Below, piece after piece: positions 7,393-14,363 of a stretch of 15,178 bases of DNA. The DNA is from an uncultured Allobaculum sp. Lineage in GTDB: Bacteria; Bacillota_I; Bacilli_A; Erysipelotrichales; Erysipelotrichaceae. Each line of letters opens with the position of its first letter. The stretch's first letter is position 1. The notes below the pieces were generated by a model. It made no database searches and had not been told where the DNA came from. It saw nothing but the letters and a program-made list of their open reading frames with translations. Where the stretch lies: NCBI GenBank assembly GCA_948467695.1, contig CAOKFJ010000012.1, positions 1-15,178 of the forward strand, in the 5' to 3' direction. The position numbers and the translations under genes were made by a program.

Positions 7393-7401
7393 ATCATAGC
7401 A
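7393..7401 (-). promoter_or_regulatory. Extended -10 promoter element directly at the HAD-like gene start
   Basis: Read on the minus strand this is TGCTATGAT, an extended -10 (TG-N-TATGAT). Only 6 bases separate it from ATG 7386, so transcription would begin at or next to the start codon and no room is left for a ribosome binding site. No good -35 is seen, which extended -10 promoters can tolerate. Confidence 0.5.
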
Positions 7402-7848
7402 AACGCGCCGTAAACCAAAGAACAAATGAGCAGGCGCAGTCTGGAAAATCCGCGTATGGAAAGAGGGTTTAACCAAAATGGATAAACCTTGAACGAAATC
7501 CTGGCGCAGTGGTATTCTTTGCGGCTGATGAATCTGGAATTTGGATCAGGAACAGAGAGAAAAGGGAATAATCAATATGCGGCTGAAATCGGCTTTTTCC
7601 TTGTATGGATTCCGCCATACGGCAGGCAAAACGAAAATGACGGGACAAATACTGTGGTGAACGAGCCAAAAAAGCGTAAAATGATGGAAATCCAGCAGAA
7701 CATCATTCGCAAGGGGAAAAGCGAATGAGAGCGCACAGAGTTGTGAGAAAATATACATGCTAAAACTTTTGTAAATTCGTTTATTGCATTAAGAGAATTT
7801 TTACCTTTGTGTGCCACAATCACATCGTAACAAAGCTAGTTTTTCTGA
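7402..7848. other. Intergenic region between divergent HAD-like and zinc-ribbon genes
   Basis: About 450 bases with no supported gene. An open frame at 7489-7728 starts with TTG, lacks a ribosome binding site and shows no domain, so it is left out. The region holds the hairpin at 7464-7490 and AT-rich sequence from about 7750 to 7815, where the promoter of the zinc-ribbon gene probably lies; TTGTAA near 7770 is a possible -35, but no good -10 is at the right distance. Confidence 0.45.
7464..7490. repeat. Imperfect 27-base inverted repeat upstream of the HAD-like gene
   Basis: GGTTTA (7466-7471) pairs with TAAACC (7483-7488), and after one A-A mismatch CC (7473-7474) pairs with GG (7480-7481). 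The outer AG/TT can add two more pairs. It has operator-like symmetry and lies about 65 bases upstream of the putative HAD promoter. No T-tract follows on either strand. Confidence 0.4.
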
Positions 7849-7861
7849 AAGGAGCTTCAAA

Positions 7862-8959
7862 ATGAAAAAATGCCCAGTTTGTCAGACAGAAAATCATGAC
7901 GAAAGCTTATTCTGCATGTCCTGCGGCAATCGCCTTGGTGAGCCTGAAGCAACAGATACGGCTGCACCTGTTAAAGAAGAGGCCTGGTACTACGTCGAAA
8001 ACGGCGAGTCGAAAGGTCCGTTTACCAAAGATGAATTTCTCGATCTGATCGTATCTCATACTGTTCAGGCAAATACCTATGTCTGGACACGCGGAATGAA
8101 AGAATGGACGCATTTGAGCAGCACCCCGCTGTATGTCGAAAGCGATGATTCCGAAGAGGAAACATCCATGCTCGAAACCGTACCGGCAGCTGATACAGTC
8201 AACGCAGCTGTCGAACTTGAAGAGGAGCCGCAGACTGCGCCCCTTGCCACAGAACCGGAAAGAGATCCTGTCCGCGAAACTGTCGCGCCCGTAAACAATG
8301 CCGCGCAGAATTTCGAAGCTGAACACGCTGAACCGCGCGATGCGCAGGAATGGTATTACGCAGTCAACGGACGCTCCTTTGGACCGTTCTCGCAGTCTGT
8401 CATGATTGGCTATATCGCGCAGGGCGTTCTCAATGCGGAATCCCTTGTGTGGAAAGAAGACTTTACCGACTGGACCCGTCTGGCGGACACACAGCTTCGC
8501 AGCTATCTGCCTCAAAACCCGAATACCGCGAGCCGCGCTGCAGGTCCGCAGTTCAGCCGTCCTGCGCCAAGTGCCCGAATGAATCAGATGCGTACTGCGG
8601 TACCGGAACGCAATCTTGTTGTGTACATTCTGCTTTCTCTTGTGACTTGCGGAATTTTCGAGTTGGTATGGGTGTATCAGCTTGCTGAATCGATCAATCA
8701 GCTCTGCCGCGAAAAAGGAATTTCCGAAGGTCCAAGCTCCGGAATGGCGGTTCTGCTGTATCTTGTTACCTGCGGCATCTACCTGCCCTTCTTCTTCTGG
8801 AGAGCCGGCGATCGTCTATATGAAGTATCTGATCGCAAGCTCAACAACAGCACGACCGTAATGGCTCTGCTTGGTTTCTTCTGCCCGATTGCCGCTATGG
8901 CGATTGCCCAGTTCCAGATCAATGAACTGGTCGGCACCAGATCCGGAAATCGTCGCTAA
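7862..8959 (+). CDS. Zinc-ribbon, twin GYF_2-domain, DUF4234 membrane protein
   Basis: The protein has 365 residues from ATG 7862, placed by AAAGGAG at 7849-7855. Residues 4-21 form a zinc ribbon (CPVC and CMSC; Cys4, 7, 18, 21). Residues 42-92 and 164-216 are two GYF_2 domains (WYYVENGESKGPF and WYYAVNGRSFGPF, each ending in a W-x-x-L block), joined by an acidic Glu/Pro/Ala linker. After a Pro/Ser-rich hinge, residues 248-355 make a membrane domain with repeated LVTCGIF / LVTCGIY motifs, as in DUF4234. GYF_2 domains are thought to bind proline-rich or unstructured peptides, and the zinc ribbon faces the cytoplasm in such proteins. The function is unknown; a cytoplasmic peptide- or protein-sensing module on a membrane base is inferred. 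It is transcribed alone: a long upstream gap and a terminator just after the stop. Confidence 0.85.
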   Translation: MKKCPVCQTENHDESLFCMSCGNRLGEPEATDTAAPVKEEAWYYVENGESKGPFTKDEFLDLIVSHTVQANTYVWTRGMKEWTHLSSTPLYVESDDSEEETSMLETVPAADTVNAAVELEEEPQTAPLATEPERDPVRETVAPVNNAAQNFEAEHAEPRDAQEWYYAVNGRSFGPFSQSVMIGYIAQGVLNAESLVWKEDFTDWTRLADTQLRSYLPQNPNTASRAAGPQFSRPAPSARMNQMRTAVPERNLVVYILLSLVTCGIFELVWVYQLAESINQLCREKGISEGPSSGMAVLLYLVTCGIYLPFFFWRAGDRLYEVSDRKLNNSTTVMALLGFFCPIAAMAIAQFQINELVGTRSGNRR

Positions 8960-8963
8960 GCGC

Positions 8964-8978
8964 CATCGCAAAGCGATG
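8964..8978 (+). repeat. Small hairpin just after the stop codon
   Basis: CATCGC (8964-8969) and GCGATG (8973-8978) pair around AAA, 5 bases after the stop of the zinc-ribbon gene. It has no T-tract of its own and may assist the terminator that follows. Confidence 0.45.
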
Positions 8979-8998
8979 CAATTGAATCAATGACAATG

Positions 8999-9022
8999 AG
9001 CGGTGCGAAAGCGCCGCTTTTT
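8999..9022 (+). terminator. Rho-independent terminator of the zinc-ribbon/GYF_2 gene
   Basis: AGCGGTGC (8999-9006) pairs with GCGCCGCT (9011-9018), one G-T wobble included, around a GAAA tetraloop, followed by five T (9018-9022). Confidence 0.85.
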
Positions 9023-9140
9023 CGTATGTTCTCTTTGACAGACATGCATCGGGATATGCATTCAATACGGCGCGCATGCGTGAACGAAGAGAATATTCGT
9101 GCCGCAATGAAGATCAACGCAGCGGGAAATTCCTGCGAGC

Positions 9141-9187
9141 AGAAAGAAAAAGCACTTCGCGCCGAATGGAATTCTTTGCGAAGTGCT
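9141..9187 (-). terminator. Rho-independent terminator of the MATE gene
   Basis: On the minus strand AGCACTTCGC (9187-9178) pairs with GCGAAGTGCT (9160-9151) around a 17-base loop and is followed by TTTTCTTTCT (9150-9141). It lies about 75 bases after the MATE stop codon. Confidence 0.85.
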
Positions 9188-9263
9188 GATGGTGACTGTA
9201 AGAAAATAGAGAATGCCCGCGCAGGTACAAGCGTCTGAATGCGAATGAACCTGCTTGACGGGA

Positions 9264-10619
9264 TTACTGGCTCGAAGATGTGCTGGCGCTGAGTTTGCGC
9301 AGTGTATGGTGATAAATGAACCATGCGGCAATACCGCTGACCAGTTCCGCAAAGGGGAACGACCACCATACGCCGGTCGCGCCGATCATCATGCTGAAGA
9401 TCCATGCAGCCGGAATGATGACAGCCATGTAGCGGCAGAGAGTAATCCAGAGCGAGGGCATGCCCATGCCAAGTCCTTCAAGCGCACCGCACGCGGCAAC
9501 GGAAATGGACGAAACCACAAAGCCGAGGCAGATGATGCGCAAAGCGCTCGTGCCGTATTCAATGGTCTGCGCCGAATCGGAGAACAGCGAGATCAGCGAA
9601 TCAGGAAGAACGAGACATACCGCCATGCCGATGGTCATGATGACAACGATCATGATCAGCGAAGTGCGGAAGATGCGGTGAACACGTTCCATTTCGCCCG
9701 CTCCATAGTTGTAGCCGATCAGCGGGCGCATCCCCTGCACAATGCCGCTTGCGGGCATGTAGAGGAATGTCTGCAGCTTGTAGTAGACGCCAAGCACCAC
9801 AACATATGCCTGGGAATATCCGGCAAGGATACTGTTGAGAGCGGAAATGAGAATCGAGGGAAGCGCGAGGTTAAGAAGCGCTGGAAGACCGATCGAATAC
9901 AGTCTGGCGATCAGGGGCATATCCAGAAGCTTTTTAGGCTTTTGGAGTTTGAGATTGAGCGGACGGATTTTTCCGATGATCAGATACAGGACAAAATTGA
10001 CCGTCTGCCCAAGACCGGTCGCAATCGCCGCGCCCTGAATGCCCATGGAGGGAATCGGGCCCAGACCGAAAATCATGATCGGATCGAGAACGAGATTGAC
10101 AATGCATCCGGCAAGCACGCAGCTCATGGCGACTGTCATTTTGCCCAGCGCCTGATAGATTTTTTCGTACGTCATGCCAAGCATGTTGAAGATGGTGAAG
10201 CCGAAGATGATCATCGAATACTGAACACCTAGATCGACGACGCTCTGGCTGTCTGAAAACAGAGAGAGAAACGGGCGAATGATCAGCGCGCATACGATGG
10301 TCAGAATCAGGCCGTGCAGAAAGTTGAGCGCGATGCCCATCCATCCGGCCTGTCCGGCTTTGTCAGTCTGCTGCGATCCGAGATAGTAGGCGACAACAGC
10401 ATTGACGCCGACGCCAAAACCGATCGCGGTCGCGTTGATCAGATTCTGCAGCGGAAACACCAGCGAGAGTGCGGTCATCGCGTCTTCGCTGATTTTCGCG
10501 ATAAAGTAGCTGTCCACAATGTTGTACAGGGAGCTGACAAGCATCGACAGCACCATAGGCAGCGACAGGGAAAGAAGCAGGCCGAAGACCGGCTTCGTTT
10601 TCATGTAAGACTGGTCCAT
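9264..10619 (-). CDS. MATE-family multidrug/metabolite exporter
   Basis: The protein has 451 residues, the normal length for MATE exporters (440-470), with about twelve hydrophobic segments in two halves. Characteristic features are SLPMVLSMLVSSLYNIVDSYF in helix 1, the AIGFGVGVNAVVAYYLG block in helix 2 of the N-half, ALGKMTVAM before LDPIMIFGLGPIPSMGIQGAA, and QGMRPLIGYNYGAGE in the second half. MATE proteins export cationic drugs, flavins or other metabolites in exchange for Na+ or H+; the substrate is not readable here. GGAGG lies about 13 bases upstream of ATG 10619, longer than the usual 6-9, with no better in-frame ATG; translation initiation may be weak. A promoter, a leader hairpin and a palindrome lie upstream, and a terminator downstream, so it is a single-gene unit. 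No regulator gene is adjacent. Confidence 0.95.
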   Translation of the reverse strand: MDQSYMKTKPVFGLLLSLSLPMVLSMLVSSLYNIVDSYFIAKISEDAMTALSLVFPLQNLINATAIGFGVGVNAVVAYYLGSQQTDKAGQAGWMGIALNFLHGLILTIVCALIIRPFLSLFSDSQSVVDLGVQYSMIIFGFTIFNMLGMTYEKIYQALGKMTVAMSCVLAGCIVNLVLDPIMIFGLGPIPSMGIQGAAIATGLGQTVNFVLYLIIGKIRPLNLKLQKPKKLLDMPLIARLYSIGLPALLNLALPSILISALNSILAGYSQAYVVVLGVYYKLQTFLYMPASGIVQGMRPLIGYNYGAGEMERVHRIFRTSLIMIVVIMTIGMAVCLVLPDSLISLFSDSAQTIEYGTSALRIICLGFVVSSISVAACGALEGLGMGMPSLWITLCRYMAVIIPAAWIFSMMIGATGVWWSFPFAELVSGIAAWFIYHHTLRKLSASTSSSQ

Positions 10620-10684
10620 ATCGTGGGGAATACCTCCTTGCGTAGTTGTTTAATGCCTTTTTAACGGTCGGCGCTCACAATAAA

Positions 10685-10718
10685 AGCCGCGCACATCCAT
10701 AGATGGACATGCGCGGCT
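10685..10718 (-). promoter_or_regulatory. Hairpin in the MATE leader, possible attenuator
   Basis: AGCCGCGCA (10685-10693) pairs perfectly with TGCGCGGCT (10710-10718). After a 2x2 internal loop, TCCA/TGGA (10696-10699, 10704-10707) pair around TAGA. On the minus strand the stem is followed by TTTATTG, a short T-tract, so the structure could terminate transcription ahead of the MATE start 66 bases further on. GCGGC at 10743-10747 (minus-strand sense) can pair with the GCCGC of the stem and might act as antiterminator. Confidence 0.55.
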
Positions 10719-10772
10719 GAAAATACGATAAGCACCAAAATGCCGCTCTGCAGATTTGCAGTTTGTGAGCAC

Positions 10773-10801
10773 AGTATAAACAACACTTTACGCAAGATCA
10801 A
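10773..10801 (-). promoter_or_regulatory. Sigma-A type promoter for the MATE gene
   Basis: On the minus strand TTGATC (10801-10796), a 17-base spacer and TATACT (10778-10773) give a good housekeeping promoter. Transcription would start near 10766, leaving a leader of about 145 bases before the MATE start. Confidence 0.7.
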
Positions 10802-10805
10802 GAAT

Positions 10806-10817
10806 GACCATATGGTC
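10806..10817. promoter_or_regulatory. Perfect 12-bp palindrome next to the MATE -35 element
   Basis: GACCATATGGTC is fully symmetric and ends 4 bases upstream of the -35 hexamer, a usual place for an activator or repressor operator. On the plus strand it is followed by TTCTTTTTTT, but a stem of four pairs with an ATAT loop is too weak to be a convincing terminator. Confidence 0.4.
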
Positions 10818-11112
10818 TTCTTTTTTTGAAATGTTCATGTAAGCGCTCCCTTATCTATAGGCGAAATGGTGATGCCTTCCGCTTTTTGAAACGGGGAAGC
10901 AAGAGCGGCAAGCCTCTTTTCCATACGTTATGAGCAGAGCATGCGGGCATTCGCTGCAGCAGAATTTGTTTATGGTTAAAGGGCATAAAAGCAATAAATG
11001 ACTGAAACGTAAAGTGGAAAGTGTCCCATTTATGTTAGTATACCAACGTTACGCACCATGATATTTGAAGAAAACGCCATGCGTATGGCGTTGCAGGAAA
11101 GGAAGGAAGACG
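10818..11112. other. Intergenic region upstream of the GH25 lysozyme gene
   Basis: About 300 bases between divergent genes with no supported gene. It must contain the lysozyme promoter. The clearest AT-rich block is near 11030-11042 (TTAGTATACC), which could supply a -10, but no good -35 is at the right distance. A partial inverted repeat with CTTCC and GGAAG occurs around 10876-10900. Confidence 0.4.
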
Positions 11113-12939
11113 ATGAACAAACGCAAGTACAGAGCTTTTTCGAGAGCTCTTAGAACCACACTGTCTGTTTCCGTCCTGGGCGCGACGGCATGCAGCCTTG
11201 TGCCCGCGCAGGCAATGGCGCGCGAAAGCGCGGCTTCGCCTGTGCTTCGCGAGCAGAGTTTTGATGATTTTGACAGTTCGTCCGATATGAGCTCCGCTTT
11301 GGAAATGATCAATGAATCGCCTGAAGAAATGACGAGCGAGTCTGTTTCTTCAGGCATCACACACACAGAAACCATCTCCAGTACGAAGAGTGAAAACAAT
11401 AAAACCGACAAGCCCGTAGAAGATGCCGATGATGACAAAGATCAGCCAGGCATTCCGGAAGGCGCCGAAGACAATCACCGCAAAAGCGATGTGAAACTTG
11501 ACGGTATCGATATTTCACACTGGCAGCAGGGCATTGAACCCGATAAAATCGACGCTGACTTTATTCTGTGCAAAGCCACAGGAGGAAAGGATTTCAAAGA
11601 CAAGTCCTTCGACGATTTCGCAAAGAGAATTCTCGATTCCGGCAAGCTGTTCGGTTTCTATCATTACGCGTGGGACAACGGACATGAGGGCACGCCGGAA
11701 CAGGAAGCCGCATGGTTCTATTCGCAGACTTCGCAGTACATCGGCAAGGGAATTCCCGTGCTGGATTTTGAAGACCGCGAACTGCGCGAGGGCGGTACGG
11801 ACTGGGCGCTGCGCTTTGTGAATGCCTACTACAATCTGAGCGGCGTCAAATGCATGATCTATACCAGCAGCTCGTTTACGCGCTCGCTTGACTGGAGCGC
11901 CGTCGCTAAAGAAGGCTATCCGCTCTGGGTCGCCAACTATGGAAAAAACAACGAACAGCAGGGCTATGCCGATCGCACGTATACCGATGAGTACGGCACC
12001 GGCGCATTCGAGGAATACTACATGCACCAGTACACCTCCAGGGGAAGACTGGAAGGGTACAACGGCAATCTCGATCTGAATAAGTTCTTCGGTACAAAAG
12101 AAGATTGGCAGACTCTTTGCAAAGCGGATGAGCTGGAAGCCGTGATGCACCGACTGTACAATCCCAATTCCGGCGAGCATTTCTACACATCGAGAACGGC
12201 TGAAAGCAATTATCTGGTTGAACAAGGCTGGCAATACGAGGGATTTGCCTGGAACTACGTTGAAGCCGGCGATCCGGTTTATCGTCTGTACAACCCCAAT
12301 GAGGGCGATCACCACTACACGCTCGATGAAAAAGAACGCGACTATCTGATCAAAGCCGGCTGGAACTATGAGGGCATCGGCTGGTATTCTGATACCGAAA
12401 AAGGCGAGCCGGTTTACCGCGCGTACAATCCCAACGCAAAGACAGGAGCCCATCACTTTACCGCAAGCGAGAGCGAATGGCTCGCCCTCGAAAAAGCGGG
12501 CTGGAAGCGTGAGGGCATCGCATGGTATGGCAATGCCTATGCGGAAGAGGAATCGGCAGATGTCGAACAGCTTCTGCGCGCCGACTATCATGTCGAACGC
12601 AAAAACATCGACGAAGACGCTGATCAGAAAGAAGAGAGCGCCCAGAATAACGCAGACGGATCTTCCAGACCAATGCGTGTGGTCCGCTCGCGAAAAAGCG
12701 CATCGCAAAACAGCGATTCTTCGCAGACCGACAGCGAGTACGCAAGTGATGAAGATGCCCCTTCTCTGCTCGATGGAAAAGGACGTCGCATTCTGACAAG
12801 CGGTCTGTCCAGACACAGCATGTCTTCGATTGAAGATAATTCGAGAACAGAAAGCGGCACCGACACCTCGTCCGTGAAAGCGGAGAGTCCCCGCCGTCCT
12901 GTTCTGAAAATGACACAGAGCAGCGATGCTGATGACTAA
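11113..12939 (+). CDS. Secreted GH25 lysozyme with three DUF5648-type repeats and acidic tail
   Basis: The protein has 608 residues from ATG 11113, placed by GGAAGGAAG just upstream; an earlier in-frame ATG at 11065 would precede the Lys/Arg-rich signal region and lacks such a site. Residues 1-36 are a signal peptide ending near AQAMA. Residues 37-128 are a Ser/Glu/Asp-rich linker. Residues 129-330 are a GH25 muramidase: LDGIDISHWQ, FGFYHYAWD, VLDFED (Asp218, Glu220 as catalytic acids), PLWVANY and HQYTS with LDLN near the end. These enzymes cut the MurNAc-GlcNAc bond of peptidoglycan. Residues 344-480 hold three repeats of 44-45 residues (starting near 344, 389 and 434) with YNPN, a His-Tyr/Phe-Thr block and GW..EGI.WY, as in DUF5648, presumably binding wall or carbohydrate. 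Residues 481-608 are disordered, acidic, Ser-rich and have Arg/Ser patches. No LPXTG or membrane anchor is seen, so release or non-covalent wall attachment is expected. Confidence 0.93.
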   Translation: MNKRKYRAFSRALRTTLSVSVLGATACSLVPAQAMARESAASPVLREQSFDDFDSSSDMSSALEMINESPEEMTSESVSSGITHTETISSTKSENNKTDKPVEDADDDKDQPGIPEGAEDNHRKSDVKLDGIDISHWQQGIEPDKIDADFILCKATGGKDFKDKSFDDFAKRILDSGKLFGFYHYAWDNGHEGTPEQEAAWFYSQTSQYIGKGIPVLDFEDRELREGGTDWALRFVNAYYNLSGVKCMIYTSSSFTRSLDWSAVAKEGYPLWVANYGKNNEQQGYADRTYTDEYGTGAFEEYYMHQYTSRGRLEGYNGNLDLNKFFGTKEDWQTLCKADELEAVMHRLYNPNSGEHFYTSRTAESNYLVEQGWQYEGFAWNYVEAGDPVYRLYNPNEGDHHYTLDEKERDYLIKAGWNYEGIGWYSDTEKGEPVYRAYNPNAKTGAHHFTASESEWLALEKAGWKREGIAWYGNAYAEEESADVEQLLRADYHVERKNIDEDADQKEESAQNNADGSSRPMRVVRSRKSASQNSDSSQTDSEYASDEDAPSLLDGKGRRILTSGLSRHSMSSIEDNSRTESGTDTSSVKAESPRRPVLKMTQSSDADD

Positions 12940-13026
12940 CGGCAGCGTGAAAAGATACGATTTGATTTTTGTTTGAATTATGAAGTTTTCAAATCGCAAA
13001 TGTGCGATATATTCATAAAAATGCGG

Positions 13027-13066
13027 ATGCGGCATGCGCAATTTCCAATATGCATGCCGCATTTTT
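13027..13066 (+). terminator. Rho-independent terminator of the lysozyme gene
   Basis: ATGCGGCATGC (13027-13037) pairs with GCATGCCGCAT (13052-13062), an 11-bp stem, followed by TTTTT to 13066. It lies about 90 bases after the stop. Just before it CGATTTGA (12958-12965) and TCAAATCG (12989-12996) form another hairpin without T-tract. Confidence 0.88.
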
Positions 13067-13102
13067 GCGTTCTGTCTGCGCGTTTTTCGCACAGAAGACG
13101 CT

Positions 13103-13189
13103 ATGAAAGAAGAATGTAACCGAATACGCGAAAAGCTGAAAGCGTATGACTTTGACAGGGCGGACAAACAAAAAATTCACGATTGGTGA
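13103..13189 (+). CDS. Possible 28-residue small ORF
   Basis: ATG 13103 to TGA 13187-13189 encodes a hydrophilic peptide beginning MKEECNRIREKLKAYDFD and ending in HDW, which would form a charged helix. The only ribosome-binding-like sequence is a weak AGAAGA about 8 bases upstream. It sits between the lysozyme terminator and the promoter of the ABC operon and has no promoter of its own that I can see. It may be chance. Confidence 0.15.
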   Translation: MKEECNRIREKLKAYDFDRADKQKIHDW

Positions 13190-13227
13190 ACAAAGCGAAA
13201 AACAAAGGAAGAATTCTCGCTTTTTGT

Positions 13228-13256
13228 TTGACAGTAAAAAACACGCTTGCTAGTAT
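13228..13256 (+). promoter_or_regulatory. Strong sigma-A promoter of the riboswitch-ABC operon
   Basis: TTGACA (13228-13233), a 17-base spacer and TAGTAT (13251-13256) preceded by TGC, which adds an extended -10. The start of transcription would be near 13263, about 18 bases before the riboswitch. Confidence 0.88.
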
Positions 13257-13280
13257 TGTGCCATCAATCGAAACAGAAAA

Positions 13281-13438
13281 AAGATAGAGGCAGCGGTGCA
13301 GATGAGTACCTTTCGGAGAAGGCATTCGATGAAGAAAGGGAAAGGCAACCATCGCCGAAAGGACAGACCCGGCAGGTTCTGGCCTTGGGATGCAGGGGAA
13401 TACCCGGCATACTCCTTCAGTCGAAGAGGTGTTATCTT
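13281..13438 (+). promoter_or_regulatory. Lysine riboswitch (L-box)
   Basis: The closing helix P1 is AAGATA (13281-13286) with TATCTT (13433-13438). Between them lie the conserved L-box blocks in order: GATAGAGG (13283-13290), GATGAGTA (13301-13308), CATCGCCGAAAGGA around 13350-13363 and TTGGGA near 13385-13390. The length of 158 bases is slightly short for the class. A switch is visible: CAGTC-GAAG (13418-13426) can pair with CTTC (13441-13444) and GACTG (13453-13457) as antiterminator, which conflicts with both P1 and the terminator. Lysine binding should close P1, free the terminator and turn the operon off, making the importer downstream lysine-repressed. The class is known for lysine biosynthesis and transport genes in Bacillota. 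Confidence 0.9.
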
Positions 13439-13453
13439 AACTTCATCTTTTTG

Positions 13454-13476
13454 ACTGCGGTTCACGCAGTTTTTTT
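13454..13476 (+). terminator. Conditional terminator of the lysine riboswitch
   Basis: ACTGCG (13454-13459) pairs with CGCAGT (13465-13470) around GTTCA, followed by a run of seven T. It overlaps the antiterminator strand GACTG (13453-13457) and stands 33 bases before the first gene. Confidence 0.88.
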
Positions 13477-13509
13477 CTTTTCTGCTTCGTCTAAAAAGGA
13501 GAAAAATCT

Positions 13510-14358
13510 ATGAAAACGAAAAGACTCGCCGCGGCAGCTCTTGCCGCTCTGATGTTTGCCGGATGCGCTTCCACACCGGCATCCGATTCCTCCAACGGAT
13601 CGAGCACAGCCGCAAACAGCGAAACGCTGACAGTCGGCATGGAATGCAACTACGCACCGTTCAACTGGCAGACAACCGAAGCCGGCGAACATGGTGTAGC
13701 CCTTCCCGGCGGCGCAGGATACTGCGACGGATACGACGTGCGCATTTCCAAAAAACTCGCTGATGAAATGGGAAAAGAACTCGTTGTCAAAAAGATCAAC
13801 TGGGACGGTCTTCAGCCTGCTCTTGAATCCGGCGAAATCGATGCGATCGTAGCCGGCATGACCGCAAATGAAGAACGTGAAGAAGGTATCGACTTCACTA
13901 CACCGTACTACGAAAGCCAGATGGTTATGATCGTGCCCAAAGATGCAGAAACCGCATCCTTCACAGACATCCAGCAGTTTGGCGGACACAATGTCATCGG
14001 TCAGAAAAACACCAACTACGACACCATCATCGATCAGATTGAAGGCGTTAACCACATCACACCGAAAGCTTCCTATCCTGAACTGATCCTTGCTCTTCAG
14101 ACAGGCGAAGCAGAAGCCATCACTGCCGAACTTCCTGTTGCCAAAGGCATCGTAGAAGCCAACCCGGATCTGACATACATCACATTCGAAGAAGGCAAAG
14201 GCTTCGACGTGGATACTACTGTTTCCATCGGTCTCAAAAACAACACACGCGACTCTCAGTCGTTCAAAGATATTCAGGCTGCACTCGACAAAATCACTCA
14301 GGAAGAGCGTGAAAACATCATGCTCGAAGCTGTAAACTCTGCGCCTACAGGTGAATAA
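13510..14358 (+). CDS. Amino-acid ABC transporter substrate-binding lipoprotein (probably lysine)
   Basis: The protein has 282 residues from ATG 13510, placed by AAGGAG at about 13496-13501. Residues 1-18 are a lipoprotein signal with lipobox FAGC; Cys19 would be lipidated and anchor the protein outside the membrane. A Ser/Thr/Asn linker follows, then a type-II periplasmic-binding fold of the SBP_bac_3 family: LTVGMECNYAPFNW, GYDVRISKKLADEMGKEL, WDGLQPALESGEIDAIVAGM, EEREEGIDFTTPYYES and GLKNNTRDS near the end. It binds a polar amino acid and delivers it to the permease. The lysine riboswitch upstream makes lysine the likely ligand; a broader basic amino-acid range is possible. The permease starts 5 bases after its stop. 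Confidence 0.93.
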   Translation: MKTKRLAAAALAALMFAGCASTPASDSSNGSSTAANSETLTVGMECNYAPFNWQTTEAGEHGVALPGGAGYCDGYDVRISKKLADEMGKELVVKKINWDGLQPALESGEIDAIVAGMTANEEREEGIDFTTPYYESQMVMIVPKDAETASFTDIQQFGGHNVIGQKNTNYDTIIDQIEGVNHITPKASYPELILALQTGEAEAITAELPVAKGIVEANPDLTYITFEEGKGFDVDTTVSIGLKNNTRDSQSFKDIQAALDKITQEERENIMLEAVNSAPTGE

Positions 14359-14363
14359 GCGGT

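Noticed and set aside
7489..7728. A 79-codon plus-strand frame in the divergent intergenic region
   Set aside because: TTG start with no ribosome binding site, no domain, and opposite-strand frames of similar size in the same place.
9255..10232. A 325-codon plus-strand frame opposite the MATE gene
   Set aside because: Very His/Asp/Arg-rich translation with no fold features, no ribosome binding site, and fully antisense to a clear MATE gene.
10673..10770. Inverted 8-mers GCTCACAA (10673-10680) and TTGTGAGC (10763-10770) flanking the MATE leader
   Set aside because: An 8-base match is expected by chance in a region of this size, and the second copy overlaps the predicted transcription start, so an RNA stem is doubtful.
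11515..13167. A 550-codon open frame on the minus strand opposite the GH25 gene
   Set aside because: It lies antisense to a protein with clear catalytic motifs and repeats, runs through the lysozyme terminator, and its translation shows no domain. Long antisense frames arise from codon bias at this GC content.
13247..13513. An 88-codon plus-strand frame
   Set aside because: It runs across the lysine riboswitch and its terminator, which explain the sequence better.
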